From positions 2,179,001 through 2,243,000 of the forward strand of contig NZ_CP043633.1 of NCBI RefSeq assembly GCF_012974865.1: 64,000 nt of DNA, in the 5' to 3' direction. Made by a program: the position numbers and the translations under genes. Shown one piece after another: positions 15,957 through 24,810 of the stretch (its first letter is position 1; each line of letters opens with the position of its first letter). Origin of the DNA: Nonlabens sp. Ci31 (lineage in GTDB: Bacteria; Bacteroidota; Bacteroidia; Flavobacteriales; Flavobacteriaceae). The notes beneath the pieces were generated by a model, which saw only the letters and a list, made by a program, of their open reading frames with translations, searched no databases and was not told where the DNA came from.

Positions 15957-18386
15957 TTACTCTTTTACAACCTTAAACGTCTTTGAAGCTTTATCGGTAG
16001 ATATGTTTAAGAAATATATACCAGATGAATAACCATTGTAATCCAATTCTATATTGGCCTCTTTAGATTCAAAGCTGTATAGTTTCTGTCCTTGTAGGTT
16101 GTAGATAGTAGCTTGAAACTTTTCTAATGAGGTGTTTATAAATAGCCGGTCTTGCACCGGATTAGGAAAAACAGCAACCAATTCACCCAGTTCATTAGAG
16201 GCTTCACTTGCGGTAGCAGTATCCATCACGACTACCTTAAGGTCGTCAAAATAGAACCCATCACCAGTGACACTTTGATCGGTAACCAACTGAAATCGCA
16301 CTAAAATTTGTTGCCCTAAATAATCACTAAGACTGATGCTTTCTTCTACCCAAGAGGATTGTATGCCATCGTATAATGGCTGTCCGTTTGCTGGTTGGCT
16401 AGCAACTCCTGTGTTGGTGTAATTACCGCATTGTGGCGTCCAAGAAGCACCATTATTTGTGGAAACTTCTACTTGCACATAGTCGTAATTGTTTTCAATA
16501 TCCCATTTGGCTTGGAACCTAAGCTTTGCTTCTAATAAGGAGGTAGAAGTAAGGTCAATACTGCTAGCGTTATTAAGGATAATAGACTTATTCTGATTGT
16601 TGTTATAAGGTCCAACTGGAGAATCTGTAAACGATTGAGAAGGAGAAAAGAAGTCGGTGGTAGAAATCCCCCAACCGTTCAATTGCCAATTATTAGAATT
16701 TACAACCCTATCTTCAAAAATAGGCGTGAGGTCACCATATACTTTAGTAATCGTTTGTGCAGAGGTGTACAGTCCATTGAAAAGAGCCAGTTCATAGGTA
16801 ATAAGATCACCAGGATTGATCGTGTTGATCAGTGTCATAGAAATGTTATCAGATACCGTTTGATTTAAATTGAGATTGGTAAAAGATCTGGCGCTTCCGA
16901 CACTAGCGATGTTAGCACTAACAGGGTTGATGCTCACGCTAAAACCCGTCAAATCTTGCAATCCTAAACGAGTTAATGAAAAAGGAACCGTCAGGTTGGT
17001 AGTTTCAAAAGAGCTAGGGGCGTTATCTTCTAGCTTTCCATAGTTACCTATCAATTGGGCTGCTGTAATGTTATGGAACATCATTTCTTTACAAATACCA
17101 TCTATTTGACTAGCCGCTGGCCAAAAAGAAGCACCTATTTCTGGAGTCATGGCATATACTTTTTCTCTTGCTCCACCAGAAGCAGTGGTGAGCATGCCGT
17201 ACATAAAGTCATCGCTATCTCCTGCCGCTGGATACAAGTCTGAGCTGATTATGTTGTTATACCCGTTTTGTGACACCATTACTTCAGATATATTTTGAAA
17301 CAAAGCATTTTCTGTGGTAGGTTGATTATTTGCATATCCAAAAGGATATAACAGCAACTCACTAAAGCTATGGTTGTTCAGTGCCATTTTAAAGTTATGA
17401 TTCTCTAGAAAATAGCGTACCGCTCTAGTTTCTGGTTCGCTGAAAGGTCCAGTGCCGGCGTAGGTATCGTTATTTTGATTGGTAGAAGTACCAGCGGTAT
17501 TCCACACTTCATTTCCTTGAGGTGTGATGTAACTGTAATTCCTATTAGGATCTACACCGTAGCCACCACGTCTGTTTTTGCGCCATAATCCACCGCCATT
17601 AGGATTTGTAGTTTGATTATAAATGTACCCATCAGGGTTCACAACAGGAATGAAATACAACTCTGTGTTATCTACTATAGCTTGAATTTCTGGATCGGTA
17701 CTGTAATTTTCTAGTACGTACCACATAAAAAAGATAAGCTGTTGCATAGATGCAGGTTCACGAGCATGGTGAATACCAGTATATAACATTTGAGGCTCGG
17801 CAACTTCTACGATGGTTGGGTTGTCAGATATTTTCACCCATTGTTGGTAGCGGCCTTCACTGGTTACCAGATCATTTGGGTTGCTTGGGTCTATATTATC
17901 AGCTCTAGGCGTGATAATGTTGAGGTTATTGTTTTGGGAATAGAGGTACATGTCATCCAGTTCCTGTAGCATTTCGGTATAGGTTAGAAAGCCGCCCATA
18001 CTACCTTGGTTGTAATTTTGTGGGGTTGTATAGTTTATTTGATTGCTGTTATTAAGGCAGCCGGCATTTTTTAAATCTAGTTGTGGGGAAACATATTTAG
18101 GACTTCTTGGATCATTTTGGTCTAAATAAAACTGCTTTACATCATTAATGATGATGTCGTAAGCAATACCTATAGTAGTTAAGGTCCGTAATTCTTTTAC
18201 TGAAAAGTCAGATTCAAAGGAAACATCTTTTTTATGATAACCGTGATCCATGGAGACACCAGCTTCTTGAATCTGTTTGAATTGCTCATAAGAGTTGTAA
18301 TAGACCTTTGCGCGGTGATGCAATTCTTGTTGTGCAAAGGAAGCACTAGAAATGAGAAGAATTAATAATGTTAAACAAGATTTCAT
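15957..18386 (-). CDS. Secreted zinc carboxypeptidase (M14) with T9SS C-terminal sorting domain
   Basis: 809 aa. Signal peptide to SFAQ (18-19 residues). Zinc carboxypeptidase domain about 125-440: HHAREPAS supplies the HxxE zinc ligands, NPDGYIYN and RKNRRGGYGVDPNRNY the substrate-binding Asn-Arg pair, NNHSF the third zinc His, and TPEIG the catalytic Glu. A jelly-roll-like accessory region follows, with ASSWTPQCG-type MAM/CUB-like strands. The last ~75 residues form a type A sorting domain (VFPNPVQDRLFI ... GIYFLNIST ... KTFKVVKE), so it is exported by the type IX secretion system and held or released at the cell surface. Its 3' end abuts the repeat array. Likely digests external proteins. 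Confidence 0.92.
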   Translation of the reverse strand: MKSCLTLLILLISSASFAQQELHHRAKVYYNSYEQFKQIQEAGVSMDHGYHKKDVSFESDFSVKELRTLTTIGIAYDIIINDVKQFYLDQNDPRSPKYVSPQLDLKNAGCLNNSNQINYTTPQNYNQGSMGGFLTYTEMLQELDDMYLYSQNNNLNIITPRADNIDPSNPNDLVTSEGRYQQWVKISDNPTIVEVAEPQMLYTGIHHAREPASMQQLIFFMWYVLENYSTDPEIQAIVDNTELYFIPVVNPDGYIYNQTTNPNGGGLWRKNRRGGYGVDPNRNYSYITPQGNEVWNTAGTSTNQNNDTYAGTGPFSEPETRAVRYFLENHNFKMALNNHSFSELLLYPFGYANNQPTTENALFQNISEVMVSQNGYNNIISSDLYPAAGDSDDFMYGMLTTASGGAREKVYAMTPEIGASFWPAASQIDGICKEMMFHNITAAQLIGNYGKLEDNAPSSFETTNLTVPFSLTRLGLQDLTGFSVSINPVSANIASVGSARSFTNLNLNQTVSDNISMTLINTINPGDLITYELALFNGLYTSAQTITKVYGDLTPIFEDRVVNSNNWQLNGWGISTTDFFSPSQSFTDSPVGPYNNNQNKSIILNNASSIDLTSTSLLEAKLRFQAKWDIENNYDYVQVEVSTNNGASWTPQCGNYTNTGVASQPANGQPLYDGIQSSWVEESISLSDYLGQQILVRFQLVTDQSVTGDGFYFDDLKVVVMDTATASEASNELGELVAVFPNPVQDRLFINTSLEKFQATIYNLQGQKLYSFESKEANIELDYNGYSSGIYFLNISTDKASKTFKVVKE

Positions 18387-18650
18387 AAAAAGGGAGTATA
18401 ACTGATGATAAGATGGCTAAGATACTTTAATACAAGAGGCTAGCCTATAGAACTATATGGAAAACTAGTTTTGCCGTTTGTAAATACTGTTTAAAGCCTT
18501 GATAAACCTTAATTAGGCTTAGTAGATTGTCCGATTTTTTCAAAACAAGTAGTTTAAAGCAAGATAAAAAGAAGAAGTTGATGTGAATTCAAGAGGTGGT
18601 ATTAGTTCCGCTTTCGCGAAAGCGAGAAAAAAACATCAAAGAATTATCTC
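18387..18650. other. Intergenic region between divergent genes
   Basis: Apart from one dispersed palindrome at 18609-18624, I see no gene, hairpin or repeat here. The Fnr-type operator begins at 18651. Confidence 0.5.
18609..18624. repeat. Dispersed palindrome, intergenic
   Basis: CGCTTTCGCGAAAGCG, 27 bp upstream of the Fnr-type operator. Confidence 0.9.
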
Positions 18651-18699
18651 AAAGCTGACAAAAGTCATCTTTTGAAACACCAGTCTCCCCTTAGATTTG
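18651..18699 (+). promoter_or_regulatory. Fnr-type operator and -7 box, promoter of the hemN operon
   Basis: The palindrome AAAGCTGACAAAAGTCATCTTT (from 18651) has its centre 30 bp before the first base of the -7 element TAGATTTG (18692-18699). This puts the operator near -41, a class II activation position. Three other copies with the same spacing precede ccoS, ccoI and the UspA gene. The regulator is most likely the Crp/Fnr protein encoded at 30617; binding is inferred. Confidence 0.7.
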
Positions 18700-18724
18700 C
18701 ATCTAATAATTAAACACTTAAGGT

Positions 18725-19012
18725 ATGAGTACTCTATATGTAAAACTGGAAAAAGACTGGAAAGATCATTTTATGCTGCACACTGCGGCTGCTATCATCG
18801 TTTGTACGTGTCTGGGAGGATTAACGGTATTGTCTGTTTTTCAAAACGGTAGTGGTGTATTCCAGATGATTCAAATATTTGCTGTCGTGGTGTTGTGCAA
18901 CTTAGTGCTAGCATCGATTTTGACCTTGCAAAAACCTGCATTAGTATTGAAAGCGGTTATTGCGAGCATTTCTATCTGTAGTCTTATTGCCGCATTCAAC
19001 TTTATATTTTAG
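18725..19012 (+). CDS. Small membrane protein in the hemN operon
   Basis: 95 aa with three hydrophobic segments (about 18-38, 46-66, 72-93) after a short charged N-terminus (LEKDWKDHF). No family recognised. It lies 25 nt after the -7 box of the Fnr-type promoter and 5 nt before hemN, so it is co-regulated with hemN and probably with cbb3 oxidase genes. A role in low-oxygen respiration is inference from context. Confidence 0.75.
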   Translation: MSTLYVKLEKDWKDHFMLHTAAAIIVCTCLGGLTVLSVFQNGSGVFQMIQIFAVVVLCNLVLASILTLQKPALVLKAVIASISICSLIAAFNFIF

Positions 19013-19017
19013 AGCCC

Positions 19018-20379
19018 ATGTGTTCACTTGTTTCTAAGTATAACGTGGCCGGACCTAGATATACCAGCTATCCTACAGTTCCCTATTGGGATCAGGATAG
19101 CTTTTCTCTTTCTAGTTGGAAAGAATCGTTACAAAGAAGTTTTAAAGAAAGCAATGCTAATGAAGGGATAAGTCTTTATATACACTTGCCTTTTTGTGAA
19201 AGTATGTGCACCTTTTGCGGTTGCAATAAGCGCATTACAAAAAACCATCAGGTAGAAATACCTTATATAGATTCTGTAATAAAGGAATTCCAATTATACC
19301 TTGAATTATTCGATGAAAAGCCTAAGATCAAACAGATTCATTTAGGTGGTGGAACACCTACTTTTTTCTCTTCAAAGAACCTAAAATACTTAATGACTGA
19401 AATATTTGCTCTAGCTGATAAAGCTGAGCATGCAGAATTCAGTTTTGAAGGTCATCCTAACAATACCACTCTTGAGCATCTTTCTACCTTAGGAAGACTA
19501 GGTTTTAATCGGGTTTGTTATGGTGTTCAGGATTATAATCTATCGGTTCAAAAAGCGATACATCGCGTACAACCTTTTCAAAAGGTACTGCAAGCTACAG
19601 AAAATGCGAGAAAAGTAGGCTATGCGTCTATAGGACATGATATTATTTATGGATTACCTTTTCAAACTATAGAAAATGTAGTTTTTACGATCCATAAAAC
19701 CATAGAATTGCGACCAGATCGCATCGCTTTTTACAGTTATGCACATGTGCCATGGATCAAAGGAAATGGACAGCGTGGATTTAAAGATACCGATCTACCT
19801 GCTGCTCAGGTAAAACGGCAGCAATACGAAATAGGGAAGGAGTTACTAGAAGAAGCTGGTTACAGAGAAATAGGTATGGATCATTTTGCCTTGAAATCAG
19901 ATGCACTTTACGCGGCGCAAGAATCTGGGGAATTAGTCCGCAATTTCATGGGATATAATTCTAGTAAAACCCAAGTGATGATAGGATTAGGGGTTTCTTC
20001 TATAAGTGATTCTTGGTACAGCTTTGCACAAAATGTAAAGAACCTTGACGCATATCAAAGTCTTTTAGAAAAAGGAGACTTACCCGTTTATAGAGGTCAT
20101 GTACTCACTTCAGAGGATTTGGTAATACGTGAGCATATCTCTAATCTTATGTGCACGTTGGAGACTTCGTGGAGTGATGAGTCTTTGTGTTTTAAGGAGC
20201 TACCAGACGTGTTACAAAGTCTTGTAGAGTTAGAAAAAGACAATTTGGTTAAAATACAGAGTAATAAACTAATAGTGACAGAGAAAGGAAGAGCTTATGT
20301 GAGAAATGTTTGCCTGCCTTTTGATCTCCGATTACAAAGAAAACAACCAGATACACAGTTATTTTCAATGACGGTTTAA
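19018..20379 (+). CDS. hemN: Oxygen-independent coproporphyrinogen III oxidase
   Basis: 453 aa, full HemN length. Radical-SAM enzyme that decarboxylates coproporphyrinogen III to protoporphyrinogen IX without oxygen. Visible: N-terminal GPRYTSYPT, the cluster motif CESMCTFCGC near residue 60 (CxxxCxxC plus the extra Cys of HemN), GGGTPTFFS for SAM binding, and the C-terminal HemN domain with NFMGYNSSKT. It supplies heme for the cbb3 oxidase encoded next door when oxygen is low, and is under the Fnr-type promoter at 18651. Confidence 0.96.
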   Translation: MCSLVSKYNVAGPRYTSYPTVPYWDQDSFSLSSWKESLQRSFKESNANEGISLYIHLPFCESMCTFCGCNKRITKNHQVEIPYIDSVIKEFQLYLELFDEKPKIKQIHLGGGTPTFFSSKNLKYLMTEIFALADKAEHAEFSFEGHPNNTTLEHLSTLGRLGFNRVCYGVQDYNLSVQKAIHRVQPFQKVLQATENARKVGYASIGHDIIYGLPFQTIENVVFTIHKTIELRPDRIAFYSYAHVPWIKGNGQRGFKDTDLPAAQVKRQQYEIGKELLEEAGYREIGMDHFALKSDALYAAQESGELVRNFMGYNSSKTQVMIGLGVSSISDSWYSFAQNVKNLDAYQSLLEKGDLPVYRGHVLTSEDLVIREHISNLMCTLETSWSDESLCFKELPDVLQSLVELEKDNLVKIQSNKLIVTEKGRAYVRNVCLPFDLRLQRKQPDTQLFSMTV

Positions 20380-20392
20380 TATAGGTCGTTTT

Positions 20393-20436
20393 AAATAAAA
20401 ATTCCTGTGAAGCTTGCTTCATAGGAATTTTTATTT
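20393..20436. terminator. Strong bidirectional terminator
   Basis: AAATAAAAATTCCT ... AGGAATTTTTATTT with an inner TGAAGC/GCTTCA pair, right after hemN and facing the convergent cbb3 cluster. Confidence 0.85.
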
Positions 20437-20438
20437 AA

Positions 20439-20694
<256 letters not shown>

Positions 20695-20718
20695 AATTAT
20701 ATGTTTTAAAATGTTGTT

Positions 20719-21426
20719 TTAATGACACTCATATTGTGAAGAGACTTCTGGTACAGCTACCATTTCTGAGGGCGATACATAAGGAATTCCCAGTCCCAAA
20801 CCGCGCAGTATGAATAATAAGCCTATGACTATTACAACAACTGGAATAGCTTTAAGAATACGTTGTTTAAGGTTGTTTGTCAAGAAGTTACCCAAATAGA
20901 TAGCCGTAGTCATTAAAGGAATAGTTCCTATACCAAATAGCGCCATATACCAAATACCTTGCAAAGGATCACCCAATGCAATGGCCCCAAAAACAGCCAT
21001 ATAGACGAGTCCGCAGGGGAGTAGACCATTTAAAAAGCCTATGATAAAAAAGGTCTCCGGTTCCTTTTTTTTAAGAGCTGCACCTAAAGCATTTTTTACT
21101 TTACCTACTAGTTTATAAATAGGTCGGGTAATGCTGAACTTATTAGTGAGTTGGGTAGGAGCTAGAATGGAAATAATCATTAAGACACCTATTCCTATTG
21201 ATAATTGTTGTTGTATCCCAAAAAAATGAAACGTATTTCCTGCGATTCCAAATAATAATCCCAATAGAGAATAGGTGAGAATACGACCAAAATGATAACT
21301 GGATAATTGTAAAATTCTTTTCACTCTATTCTGTCGATCCAACGGAAGTAAAAACGCGATAGGACCACACATTCCCACGCAGTGAAAACTACCTAATAAG
21401 CCTAATATGAGCGCAGTGTATAACAT
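20719..21426 (-). CDS. Sulfite exporter TauE/SafE-type membrane protein
   Basis: 235 aa with six to seven membrane segments. The N-terminal LLGSFHCVGMCGP motif and a second FLNGLLPCGLVYMA repeat are typical of the SafE/UreH-like (DsbD-transmembrane-related) family that follows fixH in many cbb3 clusters. The conserved His-Cys-Met-Cys set suggests metal (copper) handling during oxidase assembly; that is a common proposal rather than established here. A C-terminal tail ends SSQYECH. Start codon overlaps the fixH stop by one base. Confidence 0.85.
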   Translation of the reverse strand: MLYTALILGLLGSFHCVGMCGPIAFLLPLDRQNRVKRILQLSSYHFGRILTYSLLGLLFGIAGNTFHFFGIQQQLSIGIGVLMIISILAPTQLTNKFSITRPIYKLVGKVKNALGAALKKKEPETFFIIGFLNGLLPCGLVYMAVFGAIALGDPLQGIWYMALFGIGTIPLMTTAIYLGNFLTNNLKQRILKAIPVVVIVIGLLFILRGLGLGIPYVSPSEMVAVPEVSSQYECH

Positions 21427-21872
21427 TAATAAACAATAGATTTTTTATATAAATAGTCCTTACCGTTGTATTTAAAATCGACAGTAATGTTCCAGCGACC
21501 ATCTATCAAATTTTTATCAGGTATAAGCAACTGAGATCCAGATAAGAGTATAGGCATGTCAAAATCTAATTGCTGATTAGACGGTCGGTATAGGAACAGG
21601 TTTCCCTGTATATTTTCATTGGTCAGTTCTGATGGGAAGGACAACAGCCATCCATCGGCTGTTTTTTGACCAGTTAACTTCTCTTCTAAATGGTTGAGAT
21701 TCTTCTCTGCATCGATTTCGGTTTGATAGACCATTTCCTTAGCATAGTATTCTTCCGTAACCAGATCGTAGCTGTAATCTTTATCAGTACTCATGGTAAT
21801 GACCATATAGAGAATGAAGCCTATAAAAGCGGTCATTACTAGCGCAATACCTGTTCCCCAATTCCATTTCAT
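21426..21872 (-). CDS. FixH family cbb3 oxidase assembly protein
   Basis: 148 aa. One N-terminal membrane segment (MKWNWGTGIALVMTAFIGF) then a soluble domain with the FixH signature DLVTEEYYAKEMVYQTEID. FixH proteins help CcoI/CcoG deliver metal to the cbb3 oxidase. Translationally coupled: its ATG overlaps the stop of the 45-aa Cys-rich ORF upstream by 4 nt, and its own stop overlaps the SafE-type start. Confidence 0.88.
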   Translation of the reverse strand: MKWNWGTGIALVMTAFIGFILYMVITMSTDKDYSYDLVTEEYYAKEMVYQTEIDAEKNLNHLEEKLTGQKTADGWLLSFPSELTNENIQGNLFLYRPSNQQLDFDMPILLSGSQLLIPDKNLIDGRWNITVDFKYNGKDYLYKKSIVY

Positions 21873-22006
21873 GACACTTTACTTTTAGCGAGTTCTTTTT
21901 TCTTTTGAAGCTCTTCAAACAATAGTTTTGCTTGACAGCTCAAGTTTTCACCTGGTTTTCCTTTTTTACAGCCTTGACAGCATTGATCTTTTTTCTCTGA
22001 CTTCAT
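21869..22006 (-). CDS. 45-aa cysteine-rich protein coupled to fixH
   Basis: Read directly from the minus strand: MKSEKKDQCCQGCKKGKP..., 45 codons, four cysteines (CCQGC near residue 9 and one near 24) and a Lys/Glu-rich helical tail (FEELQKKKELAKSKVS). The TGA stop overlaps the fixH ATG (ATGA), good support for it being translated. No signal peptide or membrane segment, so cytoplasmic. The Cys cluster suggests a metal site, possibly copper or zinc; this is inference. I do not recognise the family. It lies between ccoG and fixH in the cbb3 operon. Confidence 0.7.
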   Translation of the reverse strand: MKSEKKDQCCQGCKKGKPGENLSCQAKLLFEELQKKKELAKSKVS

Positions 22007-22091
22007 AGTTTGTTTTTTGTTTTGCTTTTGTAACTCAATACCTTTATAAACTCAGCACAGGCGGGTGCGACATAGAAATAAAAGCAGAAGT

Positions 22092-23513
22092 CTAATGAAA
22101 ACTACGCGGCCCTAAAAAGGCGGTAGTCGTAGTTTCTATCAATTGTTGATCACTGTAAATACCTATTTCCACTCGGTCTTTATCGCCGCTTAAAGCACGG
22201 GAATCTATTTCTATGAATAGTGTTCCTTCTGCAAGTCCTTGACCATTTACGGTAAAATGATCTTGAGAAACCAGCTCGATAGTTCCTTTGTGTGAGAGTA
22301 ATTTAAAGTTGATATTATCAATGTCGTCCACTGTTTTATTGACTAATTTAAAGGTGTACACATTACTGATCATGAATTCTCCTTTATGTTCATACAACTG
22401 TCCAGGGAGTCTTAGTACAGTAGCTTCAACATCATTGCGCAAGAATAACATTCCTATTAAAACAGCTGTAAGAATTCCTAAAACGGCTACATAACCTTTC
22501 AGTCTAGGAGTGAATTTGAATTTTTCTTTTTTCTCAATATTATCCTCACTGGCATAGCGTATCAAGCCTTTAGGTAAATCCACAGCTTCCATAATTTTAT
22601 CACAAGCGTCTATGCAGGCGGTACAATTAATACATTCCAATTGAGTACCGTTACGTATGTCTATACCGGTAGGACATACGTGCACGCAGGCAGCGCAATC
22701 GATACAATCACCTTTTCCTGTAGTCTCCCGATCTTCATTTTTCTTGAACTTAGCACGACCGGCTTCTTTTTCTCCACGTTTGTGATCATAAGCTACAATT
22801 ATGGATTTATTATCGAGTAATACTCCTTGTAACCTCCCATAAGGACAGGCTATAATACATACTTGCTCTCTAAACCACGCAAATACAAAGTAAAAAACAC
22901 CTGTAAAAATGATTAAGGATATTAAGGTGCTCACATGTTTAAACGGCCCTTCTGTGATGTATCTAATTAATTGGTCACTACCTATGAGGTAAGCTAGAAA
23001 TACGTTTGCAATGAGAAAAGAGATGATAAAAAAAACGATCCATTTTAAAACTCTTTTTTTAATCTTTTCTGCATTCCAAGGCATTTTAGCAAGTCGTATT
23101 TGTTTACCTCTATCACCATCGATCCAATATTCAATACGGCGAAAAACCATTTCCATAAAAATCGTTTGTGGACAGACCCAACCACAAAATAATCTACCAA
23201 AGGCAACGGTAAATAAAATGACAAAGACCACACCTATCATCATGATGATCACAAATAAATGAAAGTCTTGCGGCCAGAAGGGAAATCCAAAAATATTGAA
23301 ACGACGTTCTAAAACATTGAACATTAAAAACTGATTACCACCTATTTTAACAAATGGCGCCGCAAACAAGAAAGCTAGTAATACATAGCTCACATACTTG
23401 CGATACTCGTACCATATACCATCTGGCTTTTTAGGAAACACCCATGCACGCTGTCCTTCTTTGTCCAGCGTTCCTATGGTATCTCTAAAATTATCCTGTC
23501 CTTGCTCTGCCAT
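22092..23513 (-). CDS. ccoG: Cytochrome c oxidase accessory protein CcoG (FixG/RdxA)
   Basis: 473 aa. Membrane-bound polyferredoxin needed to reduce copper for cbb3 assembly. N-terminal region with several membrane segments (about 38-60, 85-110, 155-178, 195-220), the conserved GRLFCGWVCPQT and CIIACPYGR motifs, two 4Fe-4S ferredoxin motifs (CIDCAACVHVCPTGI and CINCTACIDACD) around 260-305, a last membrane segment near 340 and a C-terminal Ig-like domain facing the periplasm. Typical family length. Follows the cupin gene by 12 nt. Confidence 0.95.
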   Translation of the reverse strand: MAEQGQDNFRDTIGTLDKEGQRAWVFPKKPDGIWYEYRKYVSYVLLAFLFAAPFVKIGGNQFLMFNVLERRFNIFGFPFWPQDFHLFVIIMMIGVVFVILFTVAFGRLFCGWVCPQTIFMEMVFRRIEYWIDGDRGKQIRLAKMPWNAEKIKKRVLKWIVFFIISFLIANVFLAYLIGSDQLIRYITEGPFKHVSTLISLIIFTGVFYFVFAWFREQVCIIACPYGRLQGVLLDNKSIIVAYDHKRGEKEAGRAKFKKNEDRETTGKGDCIDCAACVHVCPTGIDIRNGTQLECINCTACIDACDKIMEAVDLPKGLIRYASEDNIEKKEKFKFTPRLKGYVAVLGILTAVLIGMLFLRNDVEATVLRLPGQLYEHKGEFMISNVYTFKLVNKTVDDIDNINFKLLSHKGTIELVSQDHFTVNGQGLAEGTLFIEIDSRALSGDKDRVEIGIYSDQQLIETTTTAFLGPRSFH

Positions 23514-23525
23514 TTTTCGTTTACT

Positions 23526-23825
23526 TTATGACTCTAATAGAAGAAGAAAAAGGGCGTCTTCATAGGCTTCTACACTATGAGTTAACTCTAGAGGTATGTC
23601 ATAACTTTCATAGAGCGCAAGACGCTTGCTTTGATTTTCTGTATTAAAATCAATCTCACCTTTAATAACTAGTATTTTTGCTTTGGATGGTGCCGTATGC
23701 TTTTGCAAAACGACACCTCTTTTCATACCTATAGCAATTACTTTTGATCCATCTGCTTTAAAAATAGTTCCTACAACAGGCGTTTCAGCCTGTAGAGATT
23801 TTTGTTCTATATCGTGAAGTGTCAT
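23526..23825 (-). CDS. Small cupin-fold protein in the cbb3 operon
   Basis: 99 aa. Predicted single cupin barrel: GVVLQKHTAPSKAKILVIKGEIDF resembles cupin motif 1 (G..H.H replaced by a single His), and YDIPLELTHSVEAYEDALFLLL resembles motif 2 with one His. The usual full set of three His and one Glu is incomplete, so metal binding is uncertain. Between ccoP (4 nt) and ccoG (12 nt), hence co-expressed with the oxidase. Function unknown. Confidence 0.7.
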   Translation of the reverse strand: MTLHDIEQKSLQAETPVVGTIFKADGSKVIAIGMKRGVVLQKHTAPSKAKILVIKGEIDFNTENQSKRLALYESYDIPLELTHSVEAYEDALFLLLLES

Positions 23826-23829
23826 TCCT

Positions 23830-24810
23830 TTAATTTTTTTCGGTTGCTATCTTTACATCGCCGACTTCAATAGCAGGATGCTCTAAAGAATCTTGAACTA
23901 TTGCGTTGATCTTTGATTTTATTTCTGGAACATCAGGATCAATCCATACCTCTCCTTCTGCTGGTTTTGGCTCGGCAGCAGTAGTTCCTTGAAAGTTTAA
24001 AACATAGCTAGATACTTGCGCCATTTCGGCTGGTTTCAAATCCTGTTTCCAGGGTACCATTCCTTTACCAGATCTTCCTCCTTCAGAAATAGTGTTGAAT
24101 ACATTCTTAATCCCACCACCTAAAATCCAGTGTTTATCGGTAAGGTTAGGGCCTATACCGCCGCCGCCATCTGCCTTGTGACAAGCAACACAATTGCTTT
24201 GAAAAATCAGCTTACCTGCATTGATGTCAGAGGCTTCAGTAAGCAAGACTACCGTGTTTACATCCACGAGGTCTTTGGCTGTTTTCTTCCACTCTTCTAT
24301 TTCTATTAGAGCTTCTGCAACGGCTGTTTCATATTCTTCTTTTTGATCGTAATCATCAAAGACTTCAAATCGAACTAAGTAAACTACGGCAAATAGAATA
24401 CTCGCATAAAAACCATACACCCACCATGGTGGTAAATCATTATCCAGCTCCTTTATCCCGTCATAATTATGGTCAAGTATGATTTCGTGCTCTTCTTCAA
24501 TGTCTTTACTTCCCAGTAATTTCTTATAGGTTTCTTTGATCCATTTGAATTGGTTCGCTTTCGCGAAAGCGGTATTCTTATCATACTTCTCCTGAGCATC
24601 TGGTTTTAAGCTTAAATAAAGCACCCTGCTAAGGGCTCCTAAACAAGCTTCTCCAGCGATATAAAACAAAATAATAGTACCGTACAGATACCACAGCCAG
24701 GGTAGGTTTTCAAAAGCCGTCGCCTCTTGGGTAGCTCCTATCCAGTTGAAGAAGAAATAGCCTAGGATGCTAAATCCTATAGTTCTGAAAAAAGGTCCTG
24801 TATTATTCAT
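23830..24810 (-). CDS. ccoP: cbb3 cytochrome c oxidase, subunit III (diheme-type family, one heme motif)
   Basis: 326 aa from the ATG at 24810, which overlaps ccoQ by 8 nt; a longer frame to 24843 would overlap by 41 nt and is less likely. Two membrane regions near the N-terminus (about 10-55) and one around 125-150 (PPWWVYGFYASILFAVVYL, the FixP N-terminal domain), then a periplasmic cytochrome c domain with one CVACH motif and Met ligand candidate in GKGMVPW. Many CcoP proteins have two CxxCH; only one is present here. A copy of the dispersed palindrome lies in frame at 24556-24571 (encoding NTAFAKAN). Passes electrons to CcoO/CcoN. Confidence 0.93.
   Translation of the reverse strand: MNNTGPFFRTIGFSILGYFFFNWIGATQEATAFENLPWLWYLYGTIILFYIAGEACLGALSRVLYLSLKPDAQEKYDKNTAFAKANQFKWIKETYKKLLGSKDIEEEHEIILDHNYDGIKELDNDLPPWWVYGFYASILFAVVYLVRFEVFDDYDQKEEYETAVAEALIEIEEWKKTAKDLVDVNTVVLLTEASDINAGKLIFQSNCVACHKADGGGGIGPNLTDKHWILGGGIKNVFNTISEGGRSGKGMVPWKQDLKPAEMAQVSSYVLNFQGTTAAEPKPAEGEVWIDPDVPEIKSKINAIVQDSLEHPAIEVGDVKIATEKN
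24556..24571. repeat. Dispersed palindrome inside ccoP
   Basis: CGCTTTCGCGAAAGCG in the coding region, in a different reading phase from the copy in the EamA gene (here it encodes TAFAKA). Confidence 0.9.

Larger units (their letters stand above)
14207..15960. repeat. Array of about 223-bp repeats with 52-bp sub-units
   Basis: Six copies of a ~223-bp unit begin at 14207, 14481, 14704, 14926, 15570 and 15845 (the last degenerate after about 90 bp), each starting TTGTCCTTCC. Three 52-bp sub-units begin at 14429, 15518 and 15793 and correspond to the last ~43 bp of the long unit plus TTGTCCTTCC. The fourth long unit is split by the insertion at 15021-15393. The units carry small inverted repeats: CCAGAAAATCTGG, TTCCAGATTTGTCTGGAA and TTGTCC-N8-GGACAA. 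Open frames across the array are repeat-encoded and overlap on both strands, so I do not call genes in it. Confidence 0.9.

Noticed and set aside
14207..15960. CRISPR array
   Set aside because: Units are ~223 bp of continuous similarity with no unique spacers, and no cas gene is near.
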